From: Flavobacteriales bacterium
GTDB lineage: Bacteria; Bacteroidota; Bacteroidia; Flavobacteriales_D; Sanyastnellaceae
Length of the DNA: 64,000 bases
Assembly (NCBI GenBank): GCA_016722445.1
Contig: JADKIZ010000002.1
Coordinates: 1-64,000, forward strand
Direction of reading: 5' to 3'
A program made the position numbers and the translations under genes. The notes under the pieces are model-generated. The model saw nothing but the letters and a program-made list of their open reading frames with translations. It ran no database searches and was not told the origin of the DNA. Below, one piece after another: positions 55,252 to 64,000 of the stretch (position 1 is its first letter; every line of letters starts with the position of its first letter).

Positions 55252-58079
55252 GAACACCTATGAAATATTTATTCAGCATCGTGGCCATGATGCTTGTTTA
55301 TTCTGGCGTTGCACAGAGTGAAGTTTTTAATATCACGGACCACAGCAACTACGAAACTTGTGATGCCATTATGCACGACAGCAATGGGGGACTTGTACCC
55401 TATTCAGCATCATCCAACAATACCATTACACTTTGTGCGCCTGCACCTGAAACACAGATCAACCTTTACTTCATTGGTTTTGATCTGTCTGATGGTGATT
55501 CACTGTGGGTTTACGATGGTGTAGACATGACTGCACCACTGATCGGCGGTTATTCCGGCGGTGAGTTGCTATTTCAAACACTTTCATCTTCAACTGGTAG
55601 CGGATGTGTTACGGTTCATTTCGAATCCAATGCAGATTCGGAAACGGGAGATTTCTCTATCCGCATTTCTTGTGGAGTTCCATGTGACTATCCTGTTGCA
55701 CTTATTGAGGCACCTGCAGATACTGTAAGAATTTGCCCAGGTGAGTCCGTTACTTTCGATGGTAGTTCATCTTATTGGACAGTAGGAGCTGATCTGGCAT
55801 CATGGGAATGGGATTTCGGCGATAATTCTTCAAACACAACCTCATGGCCTACCGTGACAAAAACATTCAATACGCCAGGTGGATACAGGGTGCGCTTGTA
55901 TCTTACAGATGACAATCAATGTTACTCAGCGAACATCCCTGAAATCATTGTATTTGTTTCTACAGACTATGACTTTGATTTGCAGACTTCTGCAACCACC
56001 GTTTGTATAGGTGATGAAGTGATTCTAGGAAACACGGCATTGATGAATCAAGGAAACCAAGATTTCACCAATGAGTCTCAAGATGGCAACACTGTAACTT
56101 GGGTTGAAACGAATAGTTTAAATTTCGAAAATGGTGTTTATATCCCGGACAATCAGGGATGTTTTTACGCAGATCTCACATTCAATCAATTTGGTAATGC
56201 TGTCATTCAAGACTCTACAGATTTCAGCCAAATATTTTTCAATGTTGAGCACTCATTTGTAGGAGATATCATCATCAACATCATTTGTCCAAATGGTCAG
56301 ATTTTGAACATTTTCCCTGAAGCTGGTGGATCTGGTACTTACCTGGGAGAACCAATTGATATCGACGATGGCGTGCCGGGTGTTGGTTATACCTATTCCT
56401 TCTCACCTAATTCGGCAGGTGGAACTTGGATACAAGGAATGAATGGTTTTGGAGGCACAATTCCTGCTGGTGATTATGAACCAGAAGGTAACTGGTCAAG
56501 TCTTGACGGTTGTCCATTGAATGGAACATGGCAATTGGAGATTTGCGACGTAGTAGGTGCAGATGACGGTTGGGTATTCGAATTCGGTGTTCAGTTCGCT
56601 CCTGAGTTTTATCCAGAAGTTCTCCAGTTTACGCCTTCAGTAGGCAATGCATGTGACTCTAGCTATTGGGAAACACCAAACCAGCTTACTACCACAGGTG
56701 GTAATTGTGATTGGGCGGTTTTTGCTCCAACAGCAGGAGGTAACTACACATTTACCTATCACGTGATCAACGACTTCGGTTGTGAATACACTGAAGATGT
56801 TCAAATTACAGCTATTGAAACACCAATCGTACAAGTTGACGATGCGTTCTTCTGCGGAAGTCCGATTTCACTTCCTGCTACCATTACGAATCCGACTACT
56901 GGTGTGAACTATACTTACGTTTGGACACCAACCACAGGTTTAACAGGTGCCAATTCATCTTCACCTACAATTACCAGTCTCACAACTGCAACGACATACA
57001 CTGTTACTGCATCAGTGAATGGTTTGACGGGTTGTTCAGGTACTGATCAAGCATTTGTGGATGTTACAACTGCTATCATTCCAACGAATCCGAATCCTCA
57101 ATACTTCTTTTCAGAAGAGTTCCCTGTTGAACTAACTTCAGCTGATCAAGACAATGAGAATATCGAATACGAATGGGTATTGAACAATTCAAATGGATCT
57201 AGTGTAGTTGGTGATGAACAAAATCAGAACGCAACTCAATATGGTCAGTATATACTTACAGTGACAAATGCAGATTGCAATACAACAGCGACAGTAACCT
57301 ATTACGTGACTCCTCCTCCATCTTCAGAAGCTGGTGACGATTTCTATTACTGTGGTAATCCTGTGACACTCTTCGGTTCAATCCAAGATCCAATTCCAGG
57401 TTTAACTTACGGTTATGTGTGGTCGCCTGCTGATAACCTCACCAACGTAGGCATTCCAAATCCAACATTGTCTGGATCACTCACGGAAGACACCTATTAC
57501 TTCCTGACAGTTTATCCGATGTTCGATAACACTTGTACAACTACAGACTCTGTACTTGCCATTATGCCTATCGTTCCGGAAGTTGAGAATTATAACATTA
57601 CTCCGTGTTACGATCTATTGCCATATCAGGTGTATGTTCCTAACAACCAACAGCCATTGACAACTTTTGATTGGGTGTTTATAGGTCAGGATACAACCAT
57701 TAACTATGGTGAGGTTACTTCAGTTACTGCCAGCATGCCTGGTATTTACTACGTATCCATCACAGAACCTAATTGTGGATTGACTTCTGTGCAAGAAATC
57801 AATGTAAGTATCAAAGTTTGTAACATCATGATTCCAAACATCATGACACCAAATGGCGATGGAGAAAACGATACATTCAATGTGAATGGTATCAGAGCAT
57901 ATCCAGGAAGTACTTGTAAAATATATAACAGATGGGGAAATCTGGTCTTCGAAGATGCAGACTATGATGGAACCTGGACCGGAGACGATATGTCTGAAGG
58001 AACATATTACTATGTTGTCGGCATCAACCGTGCAACAGGTATGGAGTACTTCAGTGGCAATGTGACTTTGATCCGATAA
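55248..58079 (+). CDS. Large surface protein with CUB, PKD, P-domain-like and gliding-type C-terminal domains
   Basis: A 943-residue secreted protein. A signal peptide ends GVAQS (start ATG 55248, coupled to the previous gene; M5 is an alternative). A CUB domain is at about 22-140 (CDAIMHDSNGGLVPYS, DSLWVYDGVD, GCVTVHF), a PKD domain at about 150-235 (ASWEWDFGDNSS), a proprotein-convertase P-like domain at about 265-440 (HSFVGDIIINIICPNGQ, CPLNGTWQLEICD, DDGWVFEFGVQF), Ig/PKD-like repeats, and a CHU_C domain at the end (MIPNIMTPNGDGENDTFNVN, CKIYNRWGNLVFE, SGNVTLIR). Type IX secretion and an adhesive role are inferred. Confidence 0.87.
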   Translation: MRTPMKYLFSIVAMMLVYSGVAQSEVFNITDHSNYETCDAIMHDSNGGLVPYSASSNNTITLCAPAPETQINLYFIGFDLSDGDSLWVYDGVDMTAPLIGGYSGGELLFQTLSSSTGSGCVTVHFESNADSETGDFSIRISCGVPCDYPVALIEAPADTVRICPGESVTFDGSSSYWTVGADLASWEWDFGDNSSNTTSWPTVTKTFNTPGGYRVRLYLTDDNQCYSANIPEIIVFVSTDYDFDLQTSATTVCIGDEVILGNTALMNQGNQDFTNESQDGNTVTWVETNSLNFENGVYIPDNQGCFYADLTFNQFGNAVIQDSTDFSQIFFNVEHSFVGDIIINIICPNGQILNIFPEAGGSGTYLGEPIDIDDGVPGVGYTYSFSPNSAGGTWIQGMNGFGGTIPAGDYEPEGNWSSLDGCPLNGTWQLEICDVVGADDGWVFEFGVQFAPEFYPEVLQFTPSVGNACDSSYWETPNQLTTTGGNCDWAVFAPTAGGNYTFTYHVINDFGCEYTEDVQITAIETPIVQVDDAFFCGSPISLPATITNPTTGVNYTYVWTPTTGLTGANSSSPTITSLTTATTYTVTASVNGLTGCSGTDQAFVDVTTAIIPTNPNPQYFFSEEFPVELTSADQDNENIEYEWVLNNSNGSSVVGDEQNQNATQYGQYILTVTNADCNTTATVTYYVTPPPSSEAGDDFYYCGNPVTLFGSIQDPIPGLTYGYVWSPADNLTNVGIPNPTLSGSLTEDTYYFLTVYPMFDNTCTTTDSVLAIMPIVPEVENYNITPCYDLLPYQVYVPNNQQPLTTFDWVFIGQDTTINYGEVTSVTASMPGIYYVSITEPNCGLTSVQEINVSIKVCNIMIPNIMTPNGDGENDTFNVNGIRAYPGSTCKIYNRWGNLVFEDADYDGTWTGDDMSEGTYYYVVGINRATGMEYFSGNVTLIR

Positions 58080-58103
58080 TATTTTTCGAAATAAAAATGA
58101 TGA

Positions 58104-58128
58104 GGCTGCCTTCGGGCGGCCTTTTCTT
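58104..58128 (+). terminator. Rho-independent terminator with UUCG loop
   Basis: GGCTGCC-TTCG-GGCGGCC (one T-G pair) followed by TTTTCTTT, 24 bases after the surface-protein stop. The stable UUCG loop and T tract make this a clear terminator; it also shows that the helicase gene starts later, at 58139. Confidence 0.85.
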
Positions 58129-58138
58129 TGCACCAAAC

Positions 58139-60010
58139 ATGGATGCCTCAATTGAACTCGGGAAACTGGCGCAGATACTGCGAATCGAACAACGTGAAGA
58201 TTTCGCACTGCATGATGCGTGGCTGAAAAAATCCAGCATCGGAGAAAGAAAAAAAAATGGCATCACCTGGTTTCCACTTAAAATTGTGGAGACCGGGTTT
58301 GGTCTTGGTGCTTATCCTTTTATTGTTGTAGAAAGAAATCCAGGCGACCGTCTTGACCATAAATTTCAAAGTGCTTCGCCGATCAGTTTGTTTTCCGCTG
58401 CGGATGGAAACGATACCACAAGTGTGAACGGAACAATCGGATACGTTGATGATCAACGTATGAAGATCAGTTTTTTCCTTGATGAGCTTCCTGATTGGAT
58501 TGATGAAGGCAGGCTTGGTGTAAATTTATTGTTTGATTCAAAGACTTATGATGAGATGTTCAAAGCGCTGAACATACTCATCAATGTTGAAAAAGGGAGA
58601 CTTTTTCAACTCAGAAATATTTTGCTTGGCGAAAAAGAAGCAACCTTTATTTCAACCACAAAAACCACTTCAGAAAAACTCAATTCATCGCAAAACGAAG
58701 CGATGCAATCTATTCTCGATGCAGAAGATTTTGCTGTAGTACATGGCCCACCCGGAACAGGAAAAACAACAACTCTAGTAGAAACTATTCGCGAGTTAAT
58801 CAAACGCGATCAAAAAATATTGGTCTGTGCACCAAGCAATGCAGCAACAGATCACCTCGCCAGAAGTCTATCATTGAAAGGTGTGAATGTGGTGAGGATT
58901 GGAAATTTGGCCAAAGTAGAAACCGACAATACCGCGTTGACTTTAGATGTTTTACTTCAAAAAGAAAAGGATTTCAAACAAATCAGAGAATTGAAAAAGC
59001 GCGCTGTAGAGTTGCGCAAAATGGGCGGCAAATACAAAAGGAACTTTGGCCGAGAAGAAGCTGAACAACGCAAACTCATATTCAGCGAGGCCCGCAATCT
59101 GAATAAAGAAGCTCGAGAACTGGAGAGTTATTTGGTTTCGAAAATTCTTGACGACGCACAAGTCATTGCGTGCACCCTTATTGGATCGACATCGGACTAC
59201 CTGGAAGGAAGAAAGTTCGGCACAGTAGTAATCGATGAAGCCGGACAAGGTATAGAACCCGCTGTTTGGGTGCCCATACTCCGCGCAGAAAAGGTGATCA
59301 TGGCTGGTGATCCATATCAGCTTCCTCCTACAGTGAAAAGCCAGGATGCGGCAAGACAAGGTTTGACAGTGACATTACTGGAAAAGTTGATTCATCGCAA
59401 TCCGGGTGTGACATTATTGAAAACACAATACCGGATGCATCACTCCATTATGGAGTTTTCGAACAGGAAATTTTACGATGGAAAACTTGAAGCCTTTGAA
59501 GGAAATGCCAATTGGCATCTCGACTTTTCTCCGCAGGTCGTTGAATTTGTAGATACAGCGGGTTGCGGTTTCGATGAAAAGCAAGGGGAAGAATCAGATT
59601 CGAAATGCAATCCGGAAGAGGCCAGAATTCTAAGAAAACACTTCGATAGCATAACCGAAAACCATAAAAGTGGGTTTGATGTCGGAGTTATTTCTCCATA
59701 TCGGGCTCAGGTAGAATTGTTACAACAAGAGTTCGCAGGAATTCCATTTGTAACCGTAAATACCGTGGATTCATTTCAAGGCCAAGAGCGTGATATCATC
59801 TATATCAGCATGGTCCGAAGCAACGAAAAAAGTGAAATCGGATTTTTGCGCGATTACCGCCGGATGAATGTTGCCATGACCAGAGCACGAAAAAAACTTG
59901 TAATCATCGGTGACAGCGCAACGCTCGGAAATGATCGATTCTACAGCGACTTTCTCGATTACATCGAGTCCATAGGAGCTCATCGCACCGCATGGGAATT
60001 CCTCTATTAG
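58139..60010 (+). CDS. UPF1/IGHMBP2-like superfamily 1B helicase
   Basis: A 623-residue helicase starting at ATG 58139, since the frame's earlier ATG lies in the terminator. Motif I GPPGTGKTTT is at about 202, motif II VIDEAGQ at 363, motif III GDPYQLPPTV, motif IV region KTQYRMHHSIMEFSN at about 427, motif V VDSFQGQERD at about 545 and motif VI RRMNVAMTRARKKL. An insertion between I and II is coiled-coil like. The N-terminal 180 residues form an OB/beta-barrel as in IGHMBP2. Bacterial members are DNA or RNA 5'-3' helicases of uncertain role. Its stop overlaps the convergent pcm gene by four bases. Confidence 0.9.
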   Translation: MDASIELGKLAQILRIEQREDFALHDAWLKKSSIGERKKNGITWFPLKIVETGFGLGAYPFIVVERNPGDRLDHKFQSASPISLFSAADGNDTTSVNGTIGYVDDQRMKISFFLDELPDWIDEGRLGVNLLFDSKTYDEMFKALNILINVEKGRLFQLRNILLGEKEATFISTTKTTSEKLNSSQNEAMQSILDAEDFAVVHGPPGTGKTTTLVETIRELIKRDQKILVCAPSNAATDHLARSLSLKGVNVVRIGNLAKVETDNTALTLDVLLQKEKDFKQIRELKKRAVELRKMGGKYKRNFGREEAEQRKLIFSEARNLNKEARELESYLVSKILDDAQVIACTLIGSTSDYLEGRKFGTVVIDEAGQGIEPAVWVPILRAEKVIMAGDPYQLPPTVKSQDAARQGLTVTLLEKLIHRNPGVTLLKTQYRMHHSIMEFSNRKFYDGKLEAFEGNANWHLDFSPQVVEFVDTAGCGFDEKQGEESDSKCNPEEARILRKHFDSITENHKSGFDVGVISPYRAQVELLQQEFAGIPFVTVNTVDSFQGQERDIIYISMVRSNEKSEIGFLRDYRRMNVAMTRARKKLVIIGDSATLGNDRFYSDFLDYIESIGAHRTAWEFLY

Positions 60011-60660
60011 TGCATTGAATTTCTTTTCTCGAGCATTGGTACAAAAGAAAAATGACCGTGCAGCTGAGATTGGAAAGTACCATCCGGTAATTCTTCCACA
60101 ACCATCATTTGCTGCACCTCTCCTTCGCCATAAGGCATCACAAGGACACCATCCGGTTTGAGTTGGATCAATAATTCCTCGGGAATCTTGGGAATTGCAC
60201 AAGTGATGATAACCCGATCGAATGGTGCAAAAGATGGAAGGCCCTTATATCCATCACCATAAACCAGATGCGGCTTATAGCCCATTTGGGTCAACAGTTT
60301 TTTGGAATTATCGTGAAGCACTTTTTGACGCTCTATGGAATAGACTTTTGCACCCAATTCGCATAAGACAGCCGTTTGAAAACCACTACCGGTTCCAATT
60401 TCCAAAACTTTCATACCAGGCTCAACACGAAGCAATTGCGATTGTGTTGCGACGGTGAATGGATGAGAAATGGTCTGTCCTGCGCCAATTTGAAATGCCT
60501 TGTTATCATAAGCAAACTCCAAAAAAGCACTAGACAGGAAGTAGTGCCTGGGCACACGATTGATGGCTTCAAGGACTTTTTCGTCACTAATGCCCATCTT
60601 TCGCAGGTCTTCCACAAGCTTTTTTCTGAGCCCTTTGTGTTTATAGGTATCCTGAAGCAT
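60007..60660 (-). CDS. pcm: Protein-L-isoaspartate O-methyltransferase
   Basis: Pcm methylates isoaspartyl residues of damaged proteins. The 217-residue protein starts at ATG 60660 (MLQDTYKHKGLRKKLVEDL) rather than the TTG three codons earlier. SAM motif I VLEIGTGSGF is at 85-94, with the preceding GQTISHPFTVATQ typical of the family (usual SxPxxVA), RVPRHYFL and VITCAIPKIPEELLIQLKPDGVLVMPYG in parts. Length and order are normal. A TAGTTTTG box lies just upstream (60674-60667), giving perhaps a near-leaderless mRNA. Confidence 0.93.
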   Translation of the reverse strand: MLQDTYKHKGLRKKLVEDLRKMGISDEKVLEAINRVPRHYFLSSAFLEFAYDNKAFQIGAGQTISHPFTVATQSQLLRVEPGMKVLEIGTGSGFQTAVLCELGAKVYSIERQKVLHDNSKKLLTQMGYKPHLVYGDGYKGLPSFAPFDRVIITCAIPKIPEELLIQLKPDGVLVMPYGEGEVQQMMVVEELPDGTFQSQLHGHFSFVPMLEKRNSMH

Positions 60661-60758
60661 ATAGGCCAAAACTAAATCGCTGACAGTTCATCTGTTCGTT
60701 GTTGAAAATTAAAAATGAACGTTGCGTTGTAGACTTCACTTCGCCAAATTTTTGCGTC

Positions 60759-61775
60759 ATGGCTGAACGATTAAAGATTGGCGTGCTGGGAGCCGGGCAT
60801 CTCGGTAAAATTCACATGAAATGTATCCGTGAATTACCAGAAGTTTATGAGCTTGTGGGATTCTTTGATCCCAATTTGGCCAATGCAAAATCAGCGGCGG
60901 AGCAATTTCAATTGATGCCATTTCACAGCATGGATTCACTTATCGAGGCGGTGGATGTTGTGGATATTGTAACTCCAACAACACAACACTTTCTCTGTGC
61001 TGTGGCAGCCATCAAAAAACTCAAACACGTTTTCATCGAAAAACCAGTTACAACAACCATCGATGAAGCCCGAAGATTGATCAAACTTGCCAATGAAGCT
61101 GGTATCAAAGCCCAGGTCGGACATGTAGAGAGGTTTAATCCAGCATTCACAGCTGCAGAGTCGTATCTGACCCAACCGAGATTTATTGAGACTCATAGGC
61201 TTTCACAATTTAATCCGCGAGGTACAGATGTTTCTGTAGTGCTTGATCTGATGATCCACGATATTGACATTGTGCTGGCGGTGACGAAAGCCAATGTTCG
61301 AAGAATTTCAGCGAGTGGCGTATCTGTGTTAAGTGACACTCCCGACATAGCCAATGCGCGCATTGAACTGGACAATGGTTGCGTTGCCAACCTCACGGCC
61401 AGTCGCATTTCATTGAAGAGCATGCGCAAATCCAGATTTTTCCAGCGTGACGCATATATTTCTGTTGATTTTTTACAAAAGGAATCGGAAATCGTGCGCA
61501 TGAGGGAAGTGATTGGCGATCCAGACCCATTCAGTGTGACCATCAATCTTGGCGAGGGCAAAGGCGTCAAAGAAATCCTCTTCGAAAAACCTGAAATACC
61601 TGAAACCAATGCCATTCGAGATGAACTCGCTTCTCTGGCGAATTGTATTCATCAAGATACATTTCCAAAAGTTTCTCTGGAAGATGGTACAAGAGCGTTA
61701 GATGTCGCTTTGATGGTTTTGGATAAAATGAGTCAGCATATTCTGCTTCAGAATGACGAAGAAACTTTCATCTAA
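60759..61775 (+). CDS. Gfo/Idh/MocA-family NAD(P)-dependent oxidoreductase
   Basis: A 338-residue protein from ATG 60759 (MAERLKIGVLGAGHLGKIHMK); upstream 20 codons are not conserved. The Rossmann motif is GVLGAGHLGKIH, the catalytic-region E-K-P motif is FIEKPVTTT, the VGHVERFNP segment and the LDLMIHDIDIVLAV motif (D-x-x-x-H-D) follow. Homologues act on sugar nucleotides or inositol; the polysaccharide transferase at 62.9 kb may give context but is not proof. Single gene on the plus strand. Confidence 0.88.
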   Translation: MAERLKIGVLGAGHLGKIHMKCIRELPEVYELVGFFDPNLANAKSAAEQFQLMPFHSMDSLIEAVDVVDIVTPTTQHFLCAVAAIKKLKHVFIEKPVTTTIDEARRLIKLANEAGIKAQVGHVERFNPAFTAAESYLTQPRFIETHRLSQFNPRGTDVSVVLDLMIHDIDIVLAVTKANVRRISASGVSVLSDTPDIANARIELDNGCVANLTASRISLKSMRKSRFFQRDAYISVDFLQKESEIVRMREVIGDPDPFSVTINLGEGKGVKEILFEKPEIPETNAIRDELASLANCIHQDTFPKVSLEDGTRALDVALMVLDKMSQHILLQNDEETFI

Positions 61776-61813
61776 AATGGAAGTTTTTTCCAATAAGCAT
61801 CTTGAAACGAAAA

Positions 61814-61830
61814 ACGTTGCCAAGCAACGT
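61814..61830. terminator. Hairpin after the oxidoreductase gene
   Basis: ACGTTGC-CAA-GCAACGT, a perfect 7-bp stem 39 bases past the stop. No T tract follows directly, so termination is only possible. The remaining 230 bases up to 62061 show no gene. Confidence 0.3.
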
Positions 61831-62061
61831 ATCGGTGTAGTCGTTTTAATCAGAATCATTTCCAAGAATCAACCATCCAAGGATTAAGGCGAATCTTAAA
61901 TCACTGATTTTCAAAAGATCTCCAAGGCAACACATCAGTTGTATCATTCAAAATTTCAACAGACGCAATAATTCATTCAAACTGCGTTCACGTTGAGGCT
62001 CCAAAAGCCGCATGCGTTACCTTCGCCGACCTTAATTTTCAACCCTTGTCGAAAGGAATTT

Positions 62062-62918
62062 ATGAAGCTACTCTACGTTTTAATTGCTGCACTCATTTTT
62101 ACCAGCTGCCGGGTTATAGATCCCGACGAACAAGAGCCTTCTTATATTATTGTCGACGAAATTTCAGTCTCAACATCACCGGCACAGGGTTCAGCCAGCC
62201 ACAATATCACCGAGATCTGGGTTTATGCCAATGACGACATTGTCGGAATTTTTGATATACCCGCGAGAATTCCAGTGCTCAAAACCGGCAATACCAAAAT
62301 CAGTATTTATGGTGGGATAAAAACTATGGACTGGCTTCTTCACGCATCCGATATCCTTTTTATTCAGGCGATGTAACAAACCTTGATCTCCAGCCTTTGG
62401 CGGAGTATCACATCAATCCAGTATTCGTGTACACAGCAGATGCTGATGTGGACAACCGCAGAAACTTTGAAACAACCAATTATTTCGTGGTAGGTCCAAA
62501 CAACGAGGCAAGTCTTGATGTGATTTTTGAACCTGAACTCGCAGTGAACGGCAATAAATTCTGCTCCATCACACTTGAATCTTCTGAGTCTTACCTGCAC
62601 TATATCGACGATTTATATCTTGGAACTTCCGCAGGATATGTGGCTTTCCTTGAAATGGATTACAGTTGTGACAATAGTTTCACCTGTGGTGTATATGTCA
62701 TTCAGGACGGCAATACTGAAAAATATCCAGTACTCACATTGGTGCCAACAACATCGATGACTGGACTCAATCCAACCTGGAACAAAGTTTACCTTGACCT
62801 CGGAGGTATAACCGGATCATACCCCAATGCGGATAACTTCAAATTTTATATTGAGGCATTAGCCGATGAATCATCCACTCCCACCATTTTGTTAGACAAT
62901 ATCAAAGTGGTGAATTGA
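62062..62918 (+). CDS. Lipoprotein, about 285 residues (frameshifted)
   Basis: ATG 62062 starts a lipoprotein signal (MKLLYVLIAALIFTSC, lipobox FTSC). The first half contains SASHNITEIWVYANDDIVGIFDIPARIPVLK in parts, the second TADADVDNRRNFETTNYF and a jelly-roll-like C-terminal region ending ILLDNIKVVN. The frame breaks at a five-A run, 62319-62323; one more A joins YGGIK-NYGLASSRIRYPF. The pattern, a surface lipoprotein ahead of a polysaccharide-type transferase, is common in Bacteroidota, yet no domain is named. It ends six bases before the transferase start. Confidence 0.7.
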
Positions 62919-62924
62919 TCATCT

Positions 62925-64000
62925 ATGAACGAAAGACGCCAGATAGCAAAATACCTTGTAGCAGATCTCATCGCTGCAATGCTAGCGTGGACCATACTTT
63001 TTGTCTACAGAAAAACTATTCTGGAACCTGCAAGATTCGGAGACGATGTAAAACTCGAATTTGATTCCAATTATATACTTGGCTTGATGGCCATTCCGGT
63101 TTTCTGGATATTGTTATACTACGTTGGAGGACAGTATGTGAGAATTTTCAGAAGGCATCGACTGAAAGAACTTGGACAAGTAGCCATTACTTCTTTGGTA
63201 GGGGTTCTGATTATCTTCTTTGTATTGCTACTCGACGACCAGATCAAACATTATAGGAATTACTACGAAACGCTTTTGGTGTTGTTCTGTTCTCATTTTG
63301 TACTAACACTTTCCGAACGACTCATTCTCACCTCCCGCACAGTGTCACTGGTTCATCAAGGTAAAATCGGATTCAACACCATTATCGTTGGTGGAAATGC
63401 ACAGGCACTGAGCATGTATGAGGAAATCATGGCCATGCGTACCTCTCCAGGTTTTAAGTTCGAGGGATTTGTGAGGGTTAATGGACAGGATGATTTATTG
63501 ACAAAACACATTCCGCTCTTAGGTAAATATCATGAATTACCAAATCTGATCAGAGAAAGAAAAATAGAAGAAGTGATTATTGCTGTCGAAAGTGGCGATC
63601 ACCAGGATCTGGAAAATATCTTATCACTTCTTGAAGACACTGAAGTAAACGTAAATATTATACCCGATATGTACGACATTCTGAGTGGTTCTGTAAAAAT
63701 GAACAGCATCTATGGTGTGCCATTGATTCGTGTTAATCATGAAATCATGCCTGCCTGGCAGTTCTCAGTCAAAAGAATGTTGGACGTATGTGTATCACTT
63801 ACGGCATTGATCCTGCTTTTGCCATTTCTTCTCTTTGTCATGATCGCAATTGGTCTCACATCGAAAGGCAGCATCATTTATTCTCAAGAGAGAATTGGAA
63901 AATTGGGTAAACCATTTAGGATATACAAGTTCAGAACTATGATTTGTGATGCCGAAAAAAACGGCCCACAACTCAGTTCAGCGCATGATGAAAGGGTGAC
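62925..64000 (+). CDS. Polyprenyl-phosphate sugar-1-phosphate transferase (WbaP/WcaJ-like), 3' truncated
   Basis: ATG 62925 opens a frame that runs off the window after 358 residues. Four N-terminal membrane helices (to about 140) lead to a CoA-binding-like Rossmann domain (TIIVGGNAQALSMYEEI, VIIAVES) and the start of the bacterial sugar-transferase domain: WQFSVKRMLDVCVSLTAL, a long re-entrant helix, then SIIYSQERIGKLGKPFRIYKFRTM. This enzyme transfers the first sugar phosphate to undecaprenyl phosphate and starts exopolysaccharide or O-antigen synthesis. The catalytic D-E pair and C terminus are partly outside. A polysaccharide cluster probably continues to the right. Confidence 0.9.
   Translation, partial: MNERRQIAKYLVADLIAAMLAWTILFVYRKTILEPARFGDDVKLEFDSNYILGLMAIPVFWILLYYVGGQYVRIFRRHRLKELGQVAITSLVGVLIIFFVLLLDDQIKHYRNYYETLLVLFCSHFVLTLSERLILTSRTVSLVHQGKIGFNTIIVGGNAQALSMYEEIMAMRTSPGFKFEGFVRVNGQDDLLTKHIPLLGKYHELPNLIRERKIEEVIIAVESGDHQDLENILSLLEDTEVNVNIIPDMYDILSGSVKMNSIYGVPLIRVNHEIMPAWQFSVKRMLDVCVSLTALILLLPFLLFVMIAIGLTSKGSIIYSQERIGKLGKPFRIYKFRTMICDAEKNGPQLSSAHDERV

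Overview
The window comes from a member of the Bacteroidota, most likely a Flavobacteriales-like lineage; I cannot place it more finely from sequence alone. The support is: type IX secretion sorting domains (gliding-motility type and Por type), a DUF4295 gene next to rpmG and ftsY, alpha/beta-fused E1 dehydrogenase, LytTR signalling with a propeller-type histidine kinase, DUF5723, DUF5777 and DUF4105 proteins, almost no Shine-Dalgarno sequences, and TTG-N19-TAnnTTTG promoters.

Layout. 1-3.3 kb: end of a regulatory-domain protein, a MORN-repeat exported protein, a dipeptide epimerase/NTP pyrophosphohydrolase pair, tRNA-Ala and acylphosphatase. 3.3-6 kb: two polytopic GT-C-type membrane proteins, one broken. 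6-13.2 kb: a minus-strand run with a T9SS protein, kdsA, a DUF5723 barrel, a lipoprotein, a DUF4105 protein and dapF. 13.3-17.5 kb: E1 dehydrogenase, then a small redox group (DUF4412, thioredoxin, ferredoxin, YceI). 17.7-22.6 kb: propeller histidine kinase, LytTR regulator and a membrane protein. 22.6-29.7 kb: minus-strand cell-surface proteins and a sigma factor whose partner gene carries a transmembrane segment and a beta-barrel end. 30-33 kb: a compact envelope operon of two cytochrome-like lipoproteins, an OB-fold protein, YceI and DUF5777. 33-37 kb: queE, a KirBac-type channel and rimO. 37.1-42.6 kb: a TonB-dependent receptor joined to a SiaA/B/C-like phosphatase-kinase-phosphoprotein switch. 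42.7-47.7 kb: ftsY, DUF4295, rpmG, ftsK and a LolA-like carrier. 47.8-52.7 kb: lipoprotein, OmpA protein, FAH-family enzyme, DAHP synthase-chorismate mutase. 52.9-53.5 kb: tRNA-Leu, tRNA-Leu, tRNA-Lys. 53.5-64 kb: GNAT-like protein, large CUB/PKD adhesin, SF1 helicase, pcm, Gfo/Idh oxidoreductase, lipoprotein and a truncated polyprenyl-phosphate sugar transferase.

A striking property is damage. Eight genes have single-base indels, nearly all in or beside homopolymers, and two more have an in-frame stop where the flanking frame clearly continues. Because essential genes (ftsK, kdsA) are among them, most of the indels are probably consensus errors; the two nonsense codons are more likely real. 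I merged the pieces and describe each lesion.

The best candidates for poorly described biology are the 29.9-33.0 kb operon with non-canonical CX3CH/CX4CH motifs and the receptor-coupled SiaABC-like switch, which has no diguanylate cyclase. I found no CRISPR array, insertion sequence, prophage or rRNA.
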